Shown piece after piece: positions 1-15,542 of a stretch of 64,000 nt of DNA. Position numbers and translations under genes: made by a program. Position 1 is the first letter of the stretch; every line of letters begins with the position of its first letter. The stretch covers positions 186,001-250,000 of the forward strand of contig JAZARR010000146.1 in NCBI GenBank assembly GCA_037389465.1, written 5' to 3'. The DNA comes from Baylisascaris procyonis. Lineage: Eukaryota > Nematoda > Chromadorea > Rhabditida > Ascarididae. A model generated the notes under the pieces. The model saw only the letters and a program-made list of their open reading frames with translations. It was not told the DNA's origin and made no database searches.

Positions 1-680
1 CGTCGAAGCGAATTCACACGTATACGTAATGCAACGCATCCCATCAGCACTATAAGCAATAAGCTAACAATCGACGTTCAGCAAACGATCAATCCATGAT
101 TGCGGATCGCAACAAACGACATGCAACAAGATATGCCCTCACCTGTATTTTGCCACATCTAAATGTTATTAAACACAAACAAATCATGCTATGCGCTAGA
201 GTTAATTGCCCACAGTTGCGCTGTTTCCAGCTGCTCCCTGTTCAAATGTCCTTTGCAGTGGCGTATTCACCTTGTGCCTAAGTTGTGTTCGTGGCATGTC
301 ACTTAGCGTTTGTTCTTTGACGCAAACCGTGATATCGGAGGAGACGGGGAGGATAGGGAGGGGGAGGGGGGGAGGGGAATCGAAATTTTAAAAACCCTCA
401 GCGATGCAATTGTTTGCCGTTCCAAATTAATGATCTAATTTCTCGGCTAAAGCATCCACATTTTGAGTTGCCGTAAGTACCAGAAATTAGTAATTGCGAA
501 AAACATCCAAGAAAAAACAATATTTCTCCTTGTGTTTCCTCATCACGATAACCGATGAACTAGATGATTGCAAATATGATTTAGATGACTGCAAATATTC
601 GCGTTTTTTTTTTCAACAGGAAATGATTGTACAGCATTAAATACCAACAAAACTGATTTGTGCTGAGAAATTCCCTAAAA

Positions 681-704
681 CCCCCCCCCCCCAAAAAAAA
701 AAAA
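681..704 (+). repeat. C12 joined to A12
   Basis: Twelve C followed directly by twelve A. Confidence 0.95.
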
Positions 705-3168
705 TTCTACTTCAAAAAATTGTTCTCAATAGAGAATAAGAGTTTGATATCAATGCAATCATCGCAGTGACATTTTATGGCACGTTAACATTTCAGAGAT
801 ACACATAATGCCGTTATGAAACTTCCGAAATTCGTGCTTTTTGATCCTCATTATTCTCTGACGACATGTTCCCTCACTAATTTAACAAATTCACGTTTAA
901 GTAAGAATAAATGCATTTAATAATGATGGAAACTTTAGGTATAAAAATATTTACCTGACCTAATGTATAAAGAAGTAGAGTAATAGAGGTAGAAAACTTC
1001 GAGAATGACTTCCGATAAAAAAAAACCCTCCGAAGTCAGCCATCATTTCGAATGAAACGAATCACTTTGCTCAAAATGTTATATTAATCAACATTCACAG
1101 TGGAAGAAAAAATCTCGCCGTGTGAAATGGACACAAAATAAAAAATAAAATAAAAAAACTAAGCGCATAAAGCGATTGAACAAACCAAGAGCACATAGAA
1201 AACAATTAATAAAAGTTCAAGTAATAATTAAAGTACAAATGAACGTCGCAAAGTATAATATAAGTAATAAAAGCATATATTAGCTGCCTATAACCAGCTA
1301 TATTCTATGGTTTACTCCCTCTTCATTGCATTTCTTCTACACTCGATCGCTTTCATATATCCTAGTCCACTGTTTCCTTGCCGCCGAGCAGTTACGCATA
1401 TAGCTGCTGTTGAACTCTTGAGGCACTGCATTCGTATGAGGAAGACAAATATGTTTTAATCAGTGAAACTGATCTCTGCTTTGGGCAAATTTGGGAGGAC
1501 TCGACATGGGATCTCCAAGTAGACAATCTGAGGTCGCACTTTTATATTCTAAAATTTTCCCACTCAGTTTCGTATGGAATCCATTCCTCGAACTTTCTGG
1601 AAAATTGCATGCAATCGTGGAGGCTATTTTTTCTTCCAACGTTTATCTGAGTTTTGTTTCATCATAACGAGAGGGAGATCCCATGCCAACCCCTCTCAAA
1701 CATGCCACGAACCCATTCCCTTCGATTCTGCTCCAGATTTTTTAGGCTGCATCACCATTAATGTGCTCTCCTTTTCTTGCTTTTTATCTGTTGCCTCTCG
1801 AAAAGTTATCCTAGAATAGAGTAGGTGACAAGAAACAATTGTTTCTAAAGGATCAAATCGAGAGTTCCCACATCTCACATACAAACAAGGTTGATGAATA
1901 AAATGAATGATGCTGACGCACAACGCGATGAACTTTACCATCGATGATGGTCTTAAGTGAACGCTATTCAAAGAGCAACCGACTCAACGTTGCGCTCATC
2001 GACGAAGCGAGCAATGAATGCGATATAACACTGCCGAGAGTAAACAAACAGGCAACGAACCCATTCAACAACAGTCAATCGATAATAATCATTTAAATCG
2101 ATAGCACACCTCATCGTAAAATATGATTTTATATTTTCCAATATTGAGCTTGTTTTTGGTGACCTTTAATGTTTGTTATCAGGTGTCAATATAACGCATT
2201 GAAGAAAACAATATCTTTGATTGATTCTCCCGTCCCTAACTTTGAATTTCGGTATGTTTCTTTGAACTTCTACTAAGTATGAGAAGGTGGAATACACGTA
2301 AAAGATGAAAGTTTAAATTGTTTCGTGCGTAAATAGATTCAAAGGAAAGGCTTGGTGTATACAACTTTACACGTCATCATTCTTATTTGAATTGCTACTT
2401 GCAACTTATTTCGTTTGCGTATCCCTTCAGTATACTTTTTTCCTTCTGCTACAGCCGCTCTCTCCCTTTTTTACCCTCTTTTTCCGTTTTCATCAAATGC
2501 ACCTATTCAATTTCCCCTGCTTTTTCAATAAAGATGTTTTTTCCTGTCTCACATGTAATGGTCAGTTAGGATTAGAGAGGCGAGGCATTAAGAAGAAAAG
2601 CAAGAACTTATGCGGCGATATAAACGAAAAAAAAACGATGCTAGATGGTAGATATGGCCAACAACAATGCTACTTCATAAAACCAACCTTCGAACGGAGG
2701 AACTGTTAAAAAGCGACCGCAAACCCAGAGTACATCAAAAAAAAAAAAAAAAAAGAGGAATGCAATATTCAAGAACAGCGTAGAGGTTTTCATGCATATC
2801 TGGGAGGAAAATGATAGAAAGCAGGAAGAATTATGAGTATAAGTGGACAATGGCCAATAAGCACCATCAGAAACAGAAGAAGAAGTTCTGAAATTGGAAG
2901 CGAGACGTGCAAATCGCATTCGGCACGCCGAGGCGCCATTATAGCAAATGAGTGCCGCAATATGGGCTGCTATTCGATGGAGACAAGCAGGAAGCATCCA
3001 CTCTGAGGCAGGCATGCCCGCACTCACTGCACGATGAATGCCCGTTGCGCAAACAACACCCGACAAAAGTTACTCTCCAACTTGTATTGCTCTTCCTCTA
3101 CCAATCATCTACCACACACGTAGTTCCTCTCCATAAAAAAACCATAAGTCCCTTTAATATAAAAAAAG

Positions 3169-3222
3169 GTTGCCATTTATAAAATAAACAAAAATAAGTT
3201 GCCGTTTATAAAAGAAACATGC
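3169..3222. repeat. two-copy 29-bp direct repeat
   Basis: GTTGCCATTTATAAAA (from 3169) and GTTGCCGTTTATAAAA (from 3198) share the core, with AAAC-type tails. The copies diverge after about 22 bp. Confidence 0.7.
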
Positions 3223-6200
3223 ATCCTTCCGGTACAACGCTAATACTTCACTTTCAACTACAACGCTCTCTATAGCCTAAAACAATAATGGTGTCTACAA
3301 AATGATGGCACGTTACCTCTATTAATATCACGGAAGTTCATTAGTTTTTAATACAACTTCAACAGTTATGAATGGAGCAATATCTACCTGTAACAAGCGT
3401 AATTAAACGAGACAATCTGGTAATTGAGATATGTGGCAAATGTGATAAGTTCAATTAAGACTATTGATTAATGAGAAAATTGGCAACACAAGATGTACCT
3501 TAGTAAAAGACAAACATGTAAGTATGAACTGTGAAAGTATCATTAAGAAAGACACAAATATGTAACGAAGTACAGATAGTTGAAGGTAAATAAAGTACAG
3601 TGTGCAAATTGAAGTGTTTGAACGATTTGGCAAAGCAAAAGAGTGGGGAAGGTGATAAAACGGTTCAAACATTGAAGTTGTAATGATTTGGTTGCGACAG
3701 GAGAGAGAAAAAATGAGCTCTCATTCGTTGCGGATTATACACTGCTCATCATCGGACGAAACTAAGCACTATTAAAATAAGGAAAAAAAGAGAAATGAAA
3801 AATCACGCAGGATCTTCTTGTCAATATGTCTCCATAAGCTCTCACATAATTGCCAACACGGGGAAAGTGTCTCTCACTGAATATGAAATTAATATTATAA
3901 TAGTACATTTCAGCACTTACTAAAAAAACAACTAGGCAATTCGATAATATATTTAAGTGGCGAACGCAAATAGTGAGCGAGAAGCGTCACCTAGCGGCCA
4001 CATGAGAGCACCGATTTACGCACGCTTATAGTGCCACTTTACACAAACAACCTTCACCCACATCACACTATCTTCGAAACGACGCCGACAAAAACCAAAG
4101 ACAACCCTTGTGAATTGAACTCTCGAAAATTATGTGCCACCCTTGAAGTGCAAACTTTGTTTCACATAAAATCATGTATACACAATAGCAACAATCACCG
4201 AAATGAATAATAAATAATACATTAGTTACCTATTAATGTAACAAATTATACGTAGGAATACGCATGTTCAGCTAGCAAACAGTCGACTGGTCAATTTCAA
4301 GTAAGAAGACATTTCATGATGAGTTCATCATCACACTGGAATTCGATGTGCAAAAAAATGTTTCTGCTTTAGAAATGTTTTTGGCTTATGTGCGTCTCAC
4401 GCCGAAACCAACACATTCAACAAATTCATAAAATGCATCCTATCCGCCAGCAAAAAAAAAAAAAAAAAATATTTACATTTGTTGGCGTCAAGCGACGAAT
4501 AACCACAACACTATCTAGAATAATCCCTCTCTTCTCTCGTCTCCAAACTTTAGGAAAAAATTTTAATCTCTTTAAGTTCCAGTTCTCTCTTATAGAGTTC
4601 CACAAATTCATGAACAAACCTCAAATAATCAGAATTGATCACTGAAATGATTGTAGTGGTCAAAATTTTTGAAAGCAAAAATAACTCCATCATATCTTGG
4701 CGAAAAAGTGAAAAAACCTTCCTCAAGAACTCTCTCTTCGATTCTATGGAATATATAATATATGGGACCCCTCTCTTGCAGATAAAAGTCATCTACGCAT
4801 ATTGCGCGTATGAAAGTATGTACATGTGTTTTTAGTGCCCATTTCTTAGAATCAAAGCCGAATCGTCTCTTCGAACTCAAATGTAAAGTGGGGCATCACT
4901 TGAACTTCATCGCTTTTTCGAGGGCCTGGTATCTATAAACCGAATTGTGCTGTTGGAGGGGAATTCCAAGGAAGGCAAACCTTACGAAATCAAAAAAAAG
5001 CAATATAAAGATGATAAAAAAATTCACTGACTAATAATGCACAAGTTAGGCACTCGTTTCAAGCCGAACGCAGGTGAAACGAAATTTTATTAAGACTACT
5101 TTCCTCCAACCATATTAATATTGGGAAAATCATTCCGCAGGAAGCAACTGCATTAGGTCGTTATAAAAAAAAAGTTGCAATGGTCACGCATGCAATTTGG
5201 TAAGATTATATGATAATATTGCAGTCTGTATGCGCTGACTATTCAAATTTTCGCTGTTCCCCTCCTAATCACCCACGTTTCGAAACGATGACAAATTCTC
5301 AACGCCTATAGAACATTTCATCAAATGAGTGCTGGCAATGAGATGCCGTAACGTGGATGGACGCGGTGCGACTGTTGTCTCAAACGAGCGACCCGCACTG
5401 CTGGTTATGCACTGACCACTTACTTCTATGTTTAGAGCACACCGAAACACGCGGCCAATTGCGGACAATGGGCGATTCCCAGCAACCGTTTATGAAGTTC
5501 TTCGTCACTGGACTCGAGTCATTCTCTTGTAGTGTATGCAATTAAAATACTTCATGAGGTGCTGAGAAAGTTGCATCTAGCAGATAATTTTTCATTGAAA
5601 AATTGTATTAAGCTTACAAAGTTAGAGAATGCTTACAAAGGGTTAAAGACAAAAAAAAAAATTATACGATGCAATGGGCATCAACTGGCACTCTAAAGGA
5701 TACCCGGGCTTAGGGCAAAACAAACTTTACTGAAAAAAAAAAGAAGAAATAACGGGCATCAACTATCAGCAATTGTTAAGCGTAATGCTAATGCTGTAAC
5801 ATTCTTTTGTTATCTACCACAAGGCGCTTCGCAGATGCGAAAAAACTTGCTGCAATAACTCATCAGGCTAAACATTTGCGTGTTCACAAGAATTTCTAAA
5901 TCATTTTTATAAGTTGCAATTTTGACATATAAAATTTTCATGCAACTGTAAAATCCGTATTTCCGCTTCTAGCGAGCATTTTTCAAAGCTACAAAAAGTG
6001 GAAAGTGCAATGATAGCACAAACGTCATGTCTCGAATAAACTCTAAACTAACAAATGTAACAACCTATCTATTATGGGAAATGTACGCTAGCAAGAGAGA
6101 TGCACGCACTTTTATCACGAGATGAGGCTTTGCAATCGTATGCAAACCATTGCGAAAAGGTGATCACAAATAAAAAACGATCGACGCACGTAGGCCAACG

Positions 6201-9200
6201 AAATTCACTCTGAACGGCAGCGATTAGCGAATAGATATCATGCCTCCTCTTTCATTGAACAGTGAATACCATTATACTTTGTGCGATTCATGCAACATCT
6301 TGCTCGCTTTTTTATTGTACCTCAAGAAAAAGAAATATACCTAATAAAAACGAATTTTAGGAATAGGATTGCCATGTTGGAGAATCGAGGTAAACCTTAC
6401 AAGCTGATAGCGTCAGCTATAACTTTGCTTTTGCATATGAAACAAGCAGATAAATTTGCATACAAGCGTTACTTGTTAATCGTGTCTAGTGCACTCAACA
6501 TTCGAAGACGATCTTCTCTCGATCACATAATGTAATCTAAAATGAATTAAGTTCCTCTAGAGTGGTACCTTCGTACGAAAAAACAAGTGTAGCTAATGAT
6601 ATAAGAAATACTTTGCGCTATTCACTGATAACCTTCATCATAAGCTCATTTCATAGTTTAAAAAAGAGTCATATATAAACATTACAACAATGCAACTATA
6701 ATCGCTAATGCGAACGCTTAACAAACGCCATAAATGCGTTTTCAATAATCGCCTTGTCGCGACAGACAAATGCGCTCTAAGTTCTTCCTATGGGAATGTA
6801 TTGTGAAAGTCTGAGGCAGCATTCGTGAAAATAATATAACGAATGCCACCACAATGAAATGGAAATTGCAAAAATTATTTTTGTTGCAAACAAAGAAACT
6901 AAGTGTTAAACAGAGTAATTTCTACAAGAAGAGATGCCCGATTATGAGGAAGATGTTTGCTGTAATGGAAGTGTGATGCAAAACGGCGCTTGGATGTGAA
7001 AGGAGTGAAGTGTGCTTGAAAGGCGTTTGCATTACCGCAGACGCACACAATCCCTATTCACCGGAAATGTCATAGACCTCTAGTTTAATCTCGATTGCGC
7101 CATACTGCAACGAATCGAATGTATTAATTGTTGAATTCAACAGGAAGAAGAGAGTGGCTCAACTAGCTAAATTAGCAGCACGATTGATATATGAGAATGT
7201 CTTAATGGGTAAGGGAATAGAGTGAGGGAAATTGCATAGGAAGTGAATAACTAAGAGAGCAACATTATGAGAGAACAACAAGAGAACATCACGCCGACGA
7301 ATGAACATCGTGCGCTTGTCAACGATGACGTTTTCTATTCGTTCATGCTAATAAACAAATCTGCTTCGCAACACTTGAGACAACACAACCTGTAGGTCAC
7401 TTGTGCCCGTTATGTGGCGCGTTTTCCAAAGGAAGAGCGCAATCAGCACCTCAGCAAAGCAATTTATGCACGAATTACTTGCAAGAGCTAAGAAATAACA
7501 TTGAAGACTTCTAGTTCTTAGTCCTTAAGATTGATGAGTGCTTTGCAGAAAACTATTACACTTTCTACAGTTCTATATTTCTTAGCATTATAATTTTCCT
7601 TTCAATTTGTAATTTAAAATAGCACTGACCTACAATCACATTAACTCTATAATTTATAACTGTATAACAATATAATTTACATTTTTTAGATGATAAATTT
7701 TATATAACAATATATTTTTACGTATAATCAAAACAAAAATTACATCTCATAAGTTAAAAACGTAGCAATCGCATCGATGGCTGAGCCTTCATCTCCCTAT
7801 AATTTTTCATACGAATGTCAGTTAATCTAGTTGTTAGATAATGGTATCTGTTCGTGTGTTATATTAGACGACAATCGGAAGCTTATAACTTGAAAAACCT
7901 TATTCAATAATTGCAAAGTATTCAACTCGCCGTGTCAGTGTTCGGGATCCACTCCACTGTGTTAGTATCAGTTAATATACATTGGTATTATACCACCAAG
8001 ATCATAACGTTACAAATATAGAGTGCATCGAAAACGGCAAAAGATTTGAGGCGATTATCGTTGAGTGGAACAAGTGTGAATATTGCTATTCATATGGGTT
8101 AATGCAAGTAGCAAAACATTGTTCGATGCTCTAAGACAAATCACTAAAGCGTTCTTCGTTCTTAACGCTGTCGAAAACACTCAAACATTATTTCTCGCAA
8201 ATTCCTCCATCAGTTATTTAGGTTGAAATTTATTTTTCAACAAAAGACAGCTGTATAAACGCACTGATGATCGGTGCTAACAAAACGTTCCAACTGTTCA
8301 ATTGCCGCGAAAAACAGCAATCGAATAAAGTGCTACTAGAGACGTAAAACTCAAAATGCGTCTAGTGGCGACAAGCGCTCACCCATGGCCTTATGCAAGC
8401 TGGTTCAAGGCTGAGGCAAACACAACCTCTTATTCTTCAGTTGACTGCGGTTCGAGAGTGGGTGCTGCCCTTTTGCGTCTCCCATTTTCAAAGGACTTTT
8501 AATCTAGGTTTATTTCTCAAATTCATCGTTGTTGCTTACTGATACAGCTTGATGTTCTGCAATCCAGTATTGTGTTCTCGCACTACGCTTGTAATCCCAC
8601 CAACTAACATTTATAGTTCGAGGACTATTGCTTCGCCTCATTTTTGAAAAGTATACTACGGTTTAATTAACGAACCGCCCGTTAAATATCGAGTGATCGC
8701 GGAATCGGAGCGTGAATCCCTAAGCCCGCTGAAAATTAGACGAGCCAACTGGCGACTGATGAAACTTGATCGAAGAGTAAGGAAGTAAGTAGCTCAACCC
8801 TCATCAAATCATCATAGATTTTTCTAAGCATCCGTTGTTCATTGCTAAGCATCCCAAACAGTTTCAGACATAGAAGAGAGGCTTCGGCAGTCGATTAGAA
8901 ATAATTAATATTCAAGCAATCACTTTGATCTAAGAAACTTTTTTGTCCGTATTTAGAAAGAATTTGCGCTAGTCTCTTCCATGTTCACTTACGCTGGGAG
9001 GAACTTCACAGATAAAATTCAGGTCGTCCTACATCTCAAAATTGTATTTTGTACAGTGTTTTGTGTTGCATCCATCTTTCTTAAAATAGGTAAAAAGATC
9101 GCCATTTACATTATCCTTTAACAGTCTACATTGCGTTTCTCTAATTAAGGCGACTCATTACGAATGATCACCGATTTTTGCTACTTTTGTTACTGTTTGC

Positions 9201-10098
9201 TGCTTTGACAAGCCTGTACCGCTTTAATCTTTTTTTTTCTTTTTTTTTTTTAAATAAATGGACGATCCTTGTTTTTCTTTTCTCGACTACATATGAGTAA
9301 GCACCTCGTTTTGTTCAGCACATTCATATCTATTATTCCGCTATGACAGTCCCACTGGCTCTACCTGACAACGTTCTCTCATTTTCAAGTCGCGTATATG
9401 TCACATAAAATTCGTAATTAGCAGAGGGGAAAAGAAGCAAAAGGAGAGGGCGAGAAAGAGGACGGTCCAGTTGAAGCCATGGGTTGAGTGTTGAGCATTT
9501 TGACTACGACATGTGGAACAGGCCTTATTAAATCTTACATCAGCTTCAGCTTCCCTGAATTAGCCTTAGCTGAAGGACCTAAAAACAACTATTTCCCTGA
9601 CGCGAAACTTTTCTGGAAACATCACTCTTTCAATTATAACGCATTTTGACTTATAACACATCACATATAATGCACTCTGTTCTTTCTACATCACAGTCAG
9701 TTCTGCTTGAAATGGTACGATCTCCTCAACGACAACCTATAGAAAAAGCAGCAAATGTCAATCATAAAGCGGAACAGCGATAGATGGGAGAAAAAAATGG
9801 CTATTATTTGCAAAAATTTAACAGACAAGGAACCTGCAAATACTCTTAACTGAACTATTAGAAAGAATCTTGTAATTTTTACATGAGGGACATATAGAAA
9901 CGTCTATGAAAGAAACTTCTATGACGTCAAATAATTTATAAAATGTAATGTAGATATCGTAGAATAAGCAATCAAAAAGCAATATGCAAAACGCATCTTT
10001 GGAAAAGGTACTTTACATTACTCTTCAAAAATTAAATCAAGGAACTATATGGCAATCTCCTAAGTTAACGCACTATCGACTTTTACACGTTCACGTGG

Positions 10099-10099
<1 letters not shown>

Positions 10100-10141
<42 letters not shown>
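10100..10141. repeat. (TA)n microsatellite, 21 units
   Basis: Uninterrupted alternating T and A for 42 bp. It is self-complementary and able to extrude a hairpin. Confidence 0.97.
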
Positions 10142-10143
<2 letters not shown>

Positions 10144-13040
10144 GTTTATGTAATTTATGCAAACCTTTCTTCCATATTTTGCCAGAGTCACAATAAACAA
10201 TGACATGACGGTAGATCGTTGCTGTTAGAGGGTTGCGTAGGGCAATGAAAACGGGTAAAAAAGTGCCGCGAAACGCTTGAAGGAGAAGGAAATTGAATGA
10301 TTAAATAAGCAGTTGCGAGGAAGCGAAGAGAATGCAGCGCGTTCGCTTTCGATTGGCCAAAAAAGAGTGCCTCCGTTTAAGCAGCAAATGCGCACTTCGA
10401 ATGAACAATGTTGTCGGCAACGCAATTCCGCGACCCAAGCGGGTCATTGCTTTGCTGGAATATGTCTCAAGGAATTGAAAAAAAAAAGAAACGACAAAAC
10501 CCAAATCATCTGTCCACCGTGAACGCAAACTCAACTACATTACCACAATGTTAGCCCGGTACTCCGAAACGGAAACTACTAATGCACAGTTGCTCTCACA
10601 GTACCATTGATGAACCCTAAAATCTTAATCAGAAATCACCTCACACTTCGTTTAGAAGAATAGAAATCTCATGTATTTTAAACGATTATTGCTACGGTAA
10701 GCGCGTACCAAATAACTGAGAATAGCGTTACGTTGATGATGCTCAGCAATGTGCGCTTTGAGATAATGAAATATTGCTGTTCCAATAGCGCATTTACATT
10801 CATCTATTCATCGAATAGAATCGAAAATTTTCCACTCTTCAAAAAAATCTAATGGTAACTCTTTTATAATTTTATTATATTTTGCATAACGTTGCAAAAT
10901 AATAACTTGATATTCTATGACATTATTTTACACCACTGCATAAATATTACATAAAAAATAATAAAATATCACTAAATCTTTATCACAAGAACACTGATTG
11001 CAACAATCATCACATAAGTAGCATAGTGCTGACATGTTACGCAAGAAACGGCCTAACAGTCAACAGACATTTCCCAACGGTCTATCATATAACGGTGAAT
11101 AACCCCATAAATAATCTGATAGGAAATCCCGATTTGGCTTTACCGAACCCTCGCGTTTATTTATCTCTTCCGCAACAATCTCATCAACTACCCCAATCCA
11201 TATTTCCAATTATGGCTGAGCATGCACGGACAAAGTGCTTTCGCCATGAAGCTATTAGCGCAAACATGCAACAATAATATGAATCATTTAAATGTGCAGA
11301 AGACTTCTTAGAAGTGAATAAAATGGGTACGAAGGAAATATAATAACGAAAGCCTTGTCTCGATTGGCTACGTAAGATTTCGAAAGAACTGACCCGTATC
11401 TAAATAAAACGATGAAACCTTTTACAGAGCGTCCAATTATCTAAGTGATTATCGGGTATATAAGGGGAATCTCCATAGGTGGAGTTGTGTGCTTTACTGC
11501 CCGCAAAAGTCGGCATTTCGGTGATTCTAAGCACTGTTCACCATCATTACCTTCAATCTTTTAGCCTGAGATATGCGTTGCGCTGTAGCAATAAAACATT
11601 AAAAACTAACTGTTGAATCTTGAGCTCCGTATTCAGGGGAGGTAAAATCCACGCTTGGGAGGCGTATGTTTATTTACCTTCTTTATTTAATGCACACTTC
11701 AAAATTGAATTTCAAGGTGTCTCGATTGAAATCGTAGATCCTGGCTGAATTTCAGAAAAAATTTTGAAATTCTAGAACATCATCCTACCTCAGCAGAAAT
11801 TTTAAGAGGTTTTGCATTCCATATCACACTAATTGCACCAAATAATCACATCTACATTTTTATAAAAATTAAGGTTAAAAATTTGCTGACCAAGTCAGTG
11901 CTGGCTGCCTAACTTTTCCTATTTTTGGCATATTGATTTAATAAGAACACCGGATGAGAAGCATCCCTGATGAGAGCCTATGATAGCAGGCTATGATGGT
12001 CTGCTATGTGGAAATGAAATGACTGCTGCTTGAGACTCTCGAATGCATTTATCTAAGCAAATTGACAAAAACCAATATAAGATCAAAAGAATGGCAATCT
12101 AGAAGAAAAGATCCTAAATCAATTAAATCAATGGAAAATTGAAGTGATAGCGAACATATAGAAATGAAAAACGGCGCGAATGCGAGCATCCGGCTGTTTC
12201 TATTGCTATTTGTTAGCTAAAGTGCACAATGCGCGTTGACGTTTTCAATCAATTTTTTTTCCAGGGTGGCTAAGTGATGCAGCTTCACAGATCAACATAT
12301 ATCTCCGTTACCTTTACTATACGTCTATAAGCAAGCGAATATACTAAAAAGCTCATCCTCTACATAGTTGTCTGCAAATTAAGCCATCTACCAATATATC
12401 ACCTATTTTTTAGAGAATACAACAGATAGCATTCGACCAGTAATGGTTGATCTTGCAAAAACATCAAAACTACAGCAATATGCTCAAATTCTAGCATGTT
12501 ATGGGTGTTGGATTTCTCAGAAAGTTCGACTTCCTAAACAACAATCTAGCTTGTGGATTTGGAGAAGCCCAGAAGCATCCAAGATACATTTCAAAAAATA
12601 AGAATCAGCTGTGAAACAGTATGAGAATCTAATTTAGTGACCTGTAATGTATGTTCTGTGCTGTGGTTACCAAACAGTACCAAACACGTCGCAAGGTTTA
12701 CGATGCTTCTTTCAACTTCTGCTCCACACTAAGTTTCTTAGCGTCACAGGAATCGTTAAAACATTCGAATATTCTCGACCCCAAAAATGAAAGCTTTGGT
12801 GAATCCTGCGAAATTCAACGCTTACAACATGTCTCAAGCTCTCAGTTGTTTGCAGTAGGAAAATACACTTGAACTTACATATACTAAGAGATGGGCCACT
12901 CTAATTTCACTTGTCTGGACTATGCTATAGCCTGAGCTTCACACTGGAGTTAGATAAAGCTTAGTCCATCACACCCGTCAATCCAATGAGATTAAACTGT
13001 TAACAAATAATTCAATTAGTATGCGCATCTCAATTTATCG

Positions 13041-13111
13041 ACTGGCCGAGCAAATTCCCAGTGAACAAATTCTTTCTCTTCAACAATTTGTTTGGCGCCC
13101 GCTCGGCCGGT
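13041..13111. repeat. long imperfect inverted repeat with GC-rich arms
   Basis: Outer arms ACTGGCCGAGC (13041-13051) and GCTCGGCCGGT (13101-13111) pair at 10 of 11 positions. Inner arms AACAAATT (13064-13071) and AATTTGTT (13085-13092) pair perfectly around a 13-nt loop. Flanking AATTTAT and ATAAAATT extend the stem with a bulge. It is clearly GC-richer than its surroundings. Confidence 0.8.
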
Positions 13112-14359
13112 GGAATAAAATTTAACTTCAAAATGTGATGGTCATTTTAAGGGTTTACAATTCACAAAAAAGATAAATGAACAGGTGAAAATCAAGTCGA
13201 CAGATCAATTAATGAAATAAACTATACTCGTTAACCTTCATCATTTGAGCTCGTCTAGTTTGTGAATTGAAAAGATCAAATTACGAGACGGCGCATATAA
13301 CTATACAGGTAAGATGCCATCATAATGCGCATTTATGAACGTTTGAAATTCAAAAAGAAGATCTGTTTTCTCATCAATGTCACATTTCTTAGTGGAAGTT
13401 TTCATGTTCACTTGTTTTACGATAAAATGTGAAGAGTAGCAAGGTAGATAAACGTGATATGCAAGAAAAAGATTTCGATAAATAGGGAGAACGAAATGAT
13501 CTTTTAAAGTGGGGATATTCTTTAGGGAAGCATTATTGGTATCACATAAATCATTTTATTATTTTTGCACTTTCTTGATGTGAAAAGCGACAACAAAAAT
13601 ACATCGCCATCTATATGCGGCACTTGCATAAAAAGTTGTGAAAATACGACAAGAGAAACGAAAGATCACAGTGTACAATGTGGCACTGTCAGAATGAGAT
13701 CAAAAGACATTTATGTCACTACGTGAAAGGTCTTGTCTTGATGAGATGAGAGCACAATGTTAATACGAAGTGAACAGAAAGGGAAGCAACTACAATCACT
13801 TGACGATTGCGCCGCGTGCGCTTAATTTGTTATAGATGCGTTCTCGCTTCACACTTTCTCAACAACATCATTACGGCCGAATAATAAACAGTCATAAATC
13901 TATTCACAAGTCAACCTTTAAGCGACTGTCAGCCTTGAATGAGCAAGTATTATGGAACGATTGACCACTAAAATTCTGAACCCAATAATGACATCTGAAT
14001 TTGCGAAATATTGCGGAAGACGGAAGGGAGAAAAGGGTTAATGGCAGAGGTTGGCAATTCAAATTTCCTCATTGAGATTTAAAAACTGAAGAGTTCCATT
14101 GATGAGTGATGTTTATGCACTAAGGATTAGCGGTTGCTCGATCCAAAATAGATGCCATTCACAACGCTTCTAATTCGTTTAAACTCTCACTGATTCCTAT
14201 GAACGCGCAAATTCACTCAACACCCTGCAACACTACTCTCTAATATGACGCAGTATTGCAATGCCCTCTCGTATTTTGTGTTGATAAATCAAGTCCGCAT
14301 TTCTTTGTTGCTCGTGAGTGTTCCCATTTACATGTGCAATAAACCGGAACATAACACGC

Positions 14360-14385
14360 AGCTATAAAATAGAGCTATAAAATAG
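14360..14385. repeat. 13-bp tandem duplication
   Basis: AGCTATAAAATAG occurs twice in direct succession, perfectly. Confidence 0.9.
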
Positions 14386-15542
14386 CACTCGAGAAAATCA
14401 GCTTCAATAAGGCGAACATATCGTGCGAAAAGATTTCTTTATGTCTATCAACAGTTCCCACTTAATGAGCTAAGAAAAATTGACAAGGAAAGTTTTAGGG
14501 TTAATTCTTAAATTGAAAGAAGCTATCATGATAATCGAGTCTAAGATTTGCGGCTTAAAAAGGAAACGGATATTCTAACAAGCCACTAGATCCTTATGAG
14601 GAATCAGTCCTGTTTCCTACACCTAAATCGCAGGTACATTGAAGCTATATTAAAAAAGAACACCTATTAAGTTGTTGGTGAGAACATTTTACTCATTGTC
14701 AACTGCATCCTGTAAATTCAAAAATCCTCAGACAATTTCTACAGAGAACGGAAACTGCTGAAATGAACCTCTGAAAACATCGAAGGAAAAATTAAGCAAT
14801 AAAACATTTCCTGCAAGGACATGCTATGAGATATTCGTTTATGAAAAATTGTCAACAAATTCGAGTGCTTTTAAGATCGAAGAAGTTAAGCAGCACTTCC
14901 AGTACTTGTTTTCTCATTGTTTCAACAATTTTAGCGACAAATAAAAATATATCGGATTAACCTTCGACCTTAACGACTGACAAAGACTGACATTTCAACA
15001 AGACTAGCGGTAAACGAAAAGCTTTTATGCATTAGCAAGCTCATCTGACCTCTCAAATGGGCGGCCAAAAACACTCGAAGGCCTCTTTTCGCTTCATTCC
15101 ACGATTACATCAAAATCACCCCCTTCGCTTGGCCTCGCCGCAATGAACTTTAAATTCGATGCATTTTAAGCGTTTAGTGAAATATTATCTTTGCTAGGAT
15201 TTAAGCTCATGAGCTTCCGTAATGCACAAAATTTGCGTGCATAAAACTGCCGAACTGGGCCATTTGGTGGTTTCCTTGGAACATGAGTAAAAACAAGCTT
15301 GAAAATTCAGAATTTCCTCCGCAATTAGCAAAGCGGATTCGGCAGTGCGCTAACCTGCAAGGCTAACAACACGTTATAAGCCAAAATCTTCCTCTTCACT
15401 TCACCTTCAGCGCAAACATTTCCTATTCGCGACTAAAAAGGCTTAATCCGGCACAGTATTTGCTTAGTTCCAACTATGAGGCTCCTCTTAAACCGTCCCA
15501 CCTTTCATTGGTCGCCGCATTTACCCTTGAGAAACTTAGTCG

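Larger units (their letters stand above)
1..10099. other. no gene recognised
   Basis: AT-rich sequence with only short open frames. It holds a G-rich patch (346-378), a C12A12 junction (681-704), a poly(A) run near 2738-2755 and a two-copy 29-bp repeat near 3169. No tRNA B-box with a fitting stem was seen. Confidence 0.6.
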
